DNA from: Clostridioides difficile CD160
Lineage (GTDB): Bacteria > Bacillota > Clostridia > Peptostreptococcales > Peptostreptococcaceae
DNA length: 37,436 nt
Direction: 5' to 3'
NCBI RefSeq assembly: GCF_000449425.2
Contig: NZ_AVHW01000092.1
Span: forward strand, 1 to 37,436
Shown piece by piece: positions 35,294-37,436 of this stretch. The notes beneath the pieces are model-generated. The model made no database searches. It worked only from the letters and a program-made list of their open reading frames with translations, and was not told where the DNA came from. The stretch's first letter is position 1; each line of letters opens with the position of its first letter. A program made the position numbers and the translations under genes.

Positions 35294-36466
35294 TTATACC
35301 TCAAATTTATCTAAATTTAAAACAATTGTAGAAATTAATTTCACCCTCTCAAACATCGAATTTACTAATGCATATTCTCTTGATGTATGATTCCATTCTC
35401 CTCTTACACCAAAAGAACAAATTGTAGGAACGTTTGCAATGGTCAAATAACTGGCATCTGAACTTCCTCCAAGTCTCTTAGCCTTTAACTCTCCAAACCC
35501 ATTTTCTTTAGATACTGTATTTACAAACTTGTGAAATCTCATAACGTCTTCTGTAGTTTCAAATGCCATCATTTCACTTATAAAGTCAACTTGTGTAGAA
35601 GTCCCTTCTATATAAGCTTCTTTACATATTTCTCTAACTTTTTCTTTAACATTCTCCATTTCTTCTACTTTCTCAAATCTAAGGTCTACTTCTATATTAC
35701 AATCTTCTGGAATAGAGTTTGATACTCTTCCTCCCTTAATAACACTTACACTTGCTGTAGTTCCAACCTCAAGATTGGTCAATTTTTGTATGCGTAGTAT
35801 CTTATTAGCCATTTCTTCTATAGCATTTCTTCCACCTTCAAAGTCATTACCTGCATGTGTTTCTACACCTTTTACGTGTACATTACATCCTATTCTTCCT
35901 TTTCTACCTACGCACAAACTATTATCTACTAATCCAGTTTCCATATTAAAAGCACAAAGACCACCTTTTGCTTCTTTTAATATAACATCTCCACCAGTTG
36001 AATCCTTATGTCCTATCTCTTCATCCCCAGAAAATACTATTTTTATTGGTCTTTCTTTGTATCCTATTTTATTTAAAGCTTTAATAACATATAAAGCAAT
36101 TACTATTCCGCCTTTCATATCTAAGACACCTGGTCCATATGCTTTTCCATCTATTATTTTAAATGGATTTTCCCCAAATGTACCTATTTCAAACACAGTA
36201 TCCATATGCCCTGAAAAAATTATTGGCTTTTTATCTATACTAGAACCAAGTGTACCTATCAATGTACTACCATTGTCTCCAACGTCTACCATCTCACAAT
36301 CTAAGCCTTCCTTTTCAAACTCAAGCTTTAATCTATCAGCCAACTTATTTACGCTTTCTTTACAATGTGTATAGCTTTCTATATTAACAATCTCTTTCCA
36401 TAATGAAACTATTTCTTCTCTCTTCTCATCAACAAACTCAGAAATCTCATTTAAATATGTATTCAT
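35294..36466 (-). CDS. M20-family metallopeptidase (ArgE/DapE/CPG2-like)
   Basis: The protein has about 390 residues. Metal-binding and catalytic motifs are KPIIFSGHMDTVF (His-x-Asp), GPGVLDMKGGIVIAL (bridging Asp), VFSGDEEIGHKDS (Glu-Glu), a Glu-containing LCAFNMETG, and the lid His near VKGVETHAGND. The C-terminal His is in GEWNHTSREYAL. The pattern is closest to carboxypeptidase G2-type amidohydrolases that release an amino acid from an N-acyl or peptide bond. With YjiH/YjiG downstream, a salvage system for a peptide-like compound is a reasonable inference. The ATG at 36466 follows GAAGGAG; an upstream ATG at 36481 would swallow that site. Confidence 0.9.
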   Translation of the reverse strand: MNTYLNEISEFVDEKREEIVSLWKEIVNIESYTHCKESVNKLADRLKLEFEKEGLDCEMVDVGDNGSTLIGTLGSSIDKKPIIFSGHMDTVFEIGTFGENPFKIIDGKAYGPGVLDMKGGIVIALYVIKALNKIGYKERPIKIVFSGDEEIGHKDSTGGDVILKEAKGGLCAFNMETGLVDNSLCVGRKGRIGCNVHVKGVETHAGNDFEGGRNAIEEMANKILRIQKLTNLEVGTTASVSVIKGGRVSNSIPEDCNIEVDLRFEKVEEMENVKEKVREICKEAYIEGTSTQVDFISEMMAFETTEDVMRFHKFVNTVSKENGFGELKAKRLGGSSDASYLTIANVPTICSFGVRGEWNHTSREYALVNSMFERVKLISTIVLNLDKFEV

Positions 36467-36504
36467 AATAATCTCCTTCATTCTTTAATAAAATATACTT
36501 CTTA

Positions 36505-36527
36505 CCTAAAATCTAAGCTATTTTAGG
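36505..36527 (-). promoter_or_regulatory. Palindrome in the M20 operon leader
   Basis: CCTAAAAT-7 nt-ATTTTAGG is a perfect 8-bp inverted repeat about 40 nt before the start codon and downstream of the possible promoter at 36556-36584. It has no T tract. It could be an operator or an RNA leader hairpin. Confidence 0.4.
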
Positions 36528-36555
36528 AAATTTTAAAAGACTAGTCCTTAAATAC

Positions 36556-36584
36556 AAAATATCACAATTATTTTTATCAGTCAA
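36556..36584 (-). promoter_or_regulatory. Possible promoter of the M20-YjiH-YjiG operon
   Basis: On the minus strand TTGACT (36579-36584), 17 nt and TATTTT (36556-36561). The -10 is weak. Confidence 0.35.
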
Positions 36585-36647
36585 TATCTTTTTCAGTATT
36601 TTTTATATTTTCTGATTTTTCTTTCAATTATCATTTTGTAAAATAAA

Positions 36648-36676
36648 TTGACGTGTTTTATCTACTATTATAAAAT
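36648..36676 (+). promoter_or_regulatory. Probable promoter of the interrupted plus-strand gene
   Basis: TTGACG (36648-36653), a 17-nt spacer and TAAAAT (36671-36676) lie about 57 nt before the ATG, which has AAAGGAGG 6 nt upstream. Confidence 0.5.
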
Positions 36677-36732
36677 GAGGATATAAATTGATTGATTAGT
36701 TTTAATACTCTAAAGATTTTAAAGGAGGCTTT

Positions 36733-36996
36733 ATGAAATATAAAATTGGATTTTTGACAACATCTTATTTTATGTCAAATAAGTATAAACAAGCTCTTAA
36801 AGAACTAAAAAATATTTGTGAAATTACATTTATTGAGCTTAAAGGAGAAAATCCTTTTAGTAATTTACCAAATATATACAGTGAGCAAGTAGATAATTTC
36901 GATGGATTTGTATGTAGTGGTATAATTCCATATAGTGAACTTATAATAAACATAAAGGACATAAAAGTACCATTAAAGTTTTTAAAACTTGATTAA
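36733..36996 (+). pseudogene. 5' part of a gene interrupted by an IStron
   Basis: Eighty-seven codons are open from an ATG with a strong AAAGGAGG site. The product, MKYKIGFLTTSYF through VPLKFLKLD, is not recognised. Its N-terminal strand, basic helix and DGFVCSGIIPYSELI strand-turn look like a Rossmann-type or PrpR-N-like sensor half domain, but this is a guess. The frame ends at TAA (36994-36996), whose three bases are the first bases of the inserted element directly after the TTGAT target pentamer. Splicing of the element's group I intron would remove this stop and restore the frame, so the gene may still be functional. The 3' exon lies beyond the window. It is divergent from the M20 operon and may regulate it. 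Confidence 0.6.
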
Positions 36997-37436
36997 AAAA
37001 TAGCTACGCACACTCGTGACTTTAGTCATGATTTAGTAGCTAAAATAGTCAGCATATAGGGAAACTTATATGTAGAGATAGGATAGAACCTATCCAATAC
37101 TACTTGAATTGCTGGAAACCCCTAAAGCTAACCAAACTAAAACATAAGGATGAAATAAACCTAAGTGTGAAAGTTACGAAAGTAGAAAAAATTGGTTAGA
37201 TGGTATAAGGTTAAACCCTAAGTACTTTAAAATGGGCAATCAGCAGGTAAACTCCGAATAGGAGAAACTTCAACGACTATTCCTCCTGAGGGAAGTACAA
37301 AAGTATGGTAGTGGAAGTGGGTAGACCTTAACGATAAGCGAAGGATAAGATATAGTCTGTGCTTCATGAAATGTAAGAAGTTCATAAGAGAACTGCATAG
37401 GTAGTAGCGAACTTATGTGAACGACAACCTCAAAAA
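36994..37436 (+). mobile_element. CdISt1-type IStron (5' part; runs off the window)
   Basis: The element starts directly after TTGAT, the known insertion pentamer of C. difficile IStrons, in the orientation of the host gene. Its first 440 nt carry a group I intron, as expected, since IStrons place the ribozyme 5' and the IS605/IS200-type transposase genes 3'. No transposase reading frame is yet seen inside the window. The 3' end is outside. Confidence 0.88.
36994..37436 (+). ncRNA. Group I self-splicing intron core of the IStron (partial)
   Basis: Conserved core elements are in order: a Q-like AATCAGCAGG (37238-37247), an R-like CTTCAACGACTAT (37268-37280) and an S-like AAGATATAGTCT (37347-37358). 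GACTA in R pairs with TAGTC in S to build P7. The 5' exon ends in T (TTGAT), compatible with the U-G pair at a group I 5' splice site. Terminal hairpins (for example CACTCGTGACTTTAGTCATG) lie near the 5' end. Confidence 0.85.

Noticed and set aside
35775..36374. 199-residue open frame opposite the M20 peptidase
   Set aside because: The complementary strand encodes a clear M20 enzyme with all metal motifs. The antisense product is Pro/Ser-rich with no domain and no ribosome site.

Overview
The window is a low-GC Firmicutes chromosome segment that closely matches Clostridioides difficile. The grounds are a cluster of CWB2-anchored cell wall proteins (Cwp family), a SCIFF peptide gene, the ruv-queA-tgt-yajC block, and a CdISt1-type IStron at the right edge. 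Gene names of the cwp type rest on remembered C. difficile gene order and were not checked against a database.

Region 1 (1-12,760, all minus strand) is the distal part of the S-layer/cell-wall-protein cluster. Two proteins have C-terminal CWB2 anchors (cwp8-like, cwp10-like). One has N-terminal CWB2 repeats and a C-terminal CAP/SCP domain (cwp9-like). The fourth is a secreted protein of about 1,976 residues with dockerin-like, FN3 and discoidin-like domains and an M60 zinc metalloprotease motif. A class I c-di-GMP riboswitch with an intrinsic terminator precedes the M60 gene and can be drawn as an OFF switch.

Region 2 (12,785-19,976, minus) is a housekeeping block read as bofC-like | ruvC-ruvA-ruvB | queA - PsiE-like - tgt - yajC - TIGR04086-type membrane protein - scfA. 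It covers Holliday-junction processing, queuosine tRNA modification, a Sec accessory subunit and the six-cysteine peptide SCIFF. A 47-residue scfA gene at 12,785-12,928 is easily missed. The 317-bp gap between ruvB and queA holds a cluster of DnaA-box-like sequences.

Region 3 (20,179-28,102) starts with a DUF1540 protein and a CmpB-like membrane protein on the plus strand. A minus-strand three-gene module follows: a GarR-type 2-hydroxyacid dehydrogenase, a GntP-family permease and a DUF1537 acid-sugar kinase. It is divergent from a GntR/FCD regulator, and a palindrome sits inside the module's promoter. Next come an ATC-hydrolase-like protein and a small unknown protein.

Region 4 (28,162-33,897) holds a heterodimeric ABC multidrug-type exporter whose promoter overlaps a palindrome. 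Its leader contains an intrinsic terminator overlapped by a possible seven-codon ORF. A DHFR/RibD-like reductase and a PLP-dependent D-amino-acid enzyme follow.

Region 5 (34,128-37,436) has a likely YjiG/YjiH transporter pair in an operon with an M20 carboxypeptidase. A divergent plus-strand gene is interrupted, after a TTGAT pentamer, by the 5' part of an IStron. The element's first three bases supply the stop codon, and the window ends inside the element.

I saw no tRNA, rRNA or CRISPR array. The strongest candidates for closer study are the c-di-GMP riboswitch/M60 pair, the DnaA-box cluster, the exporter attenuator, the SCIFF gene without a local maturase, and the IStron-interrupted gene.
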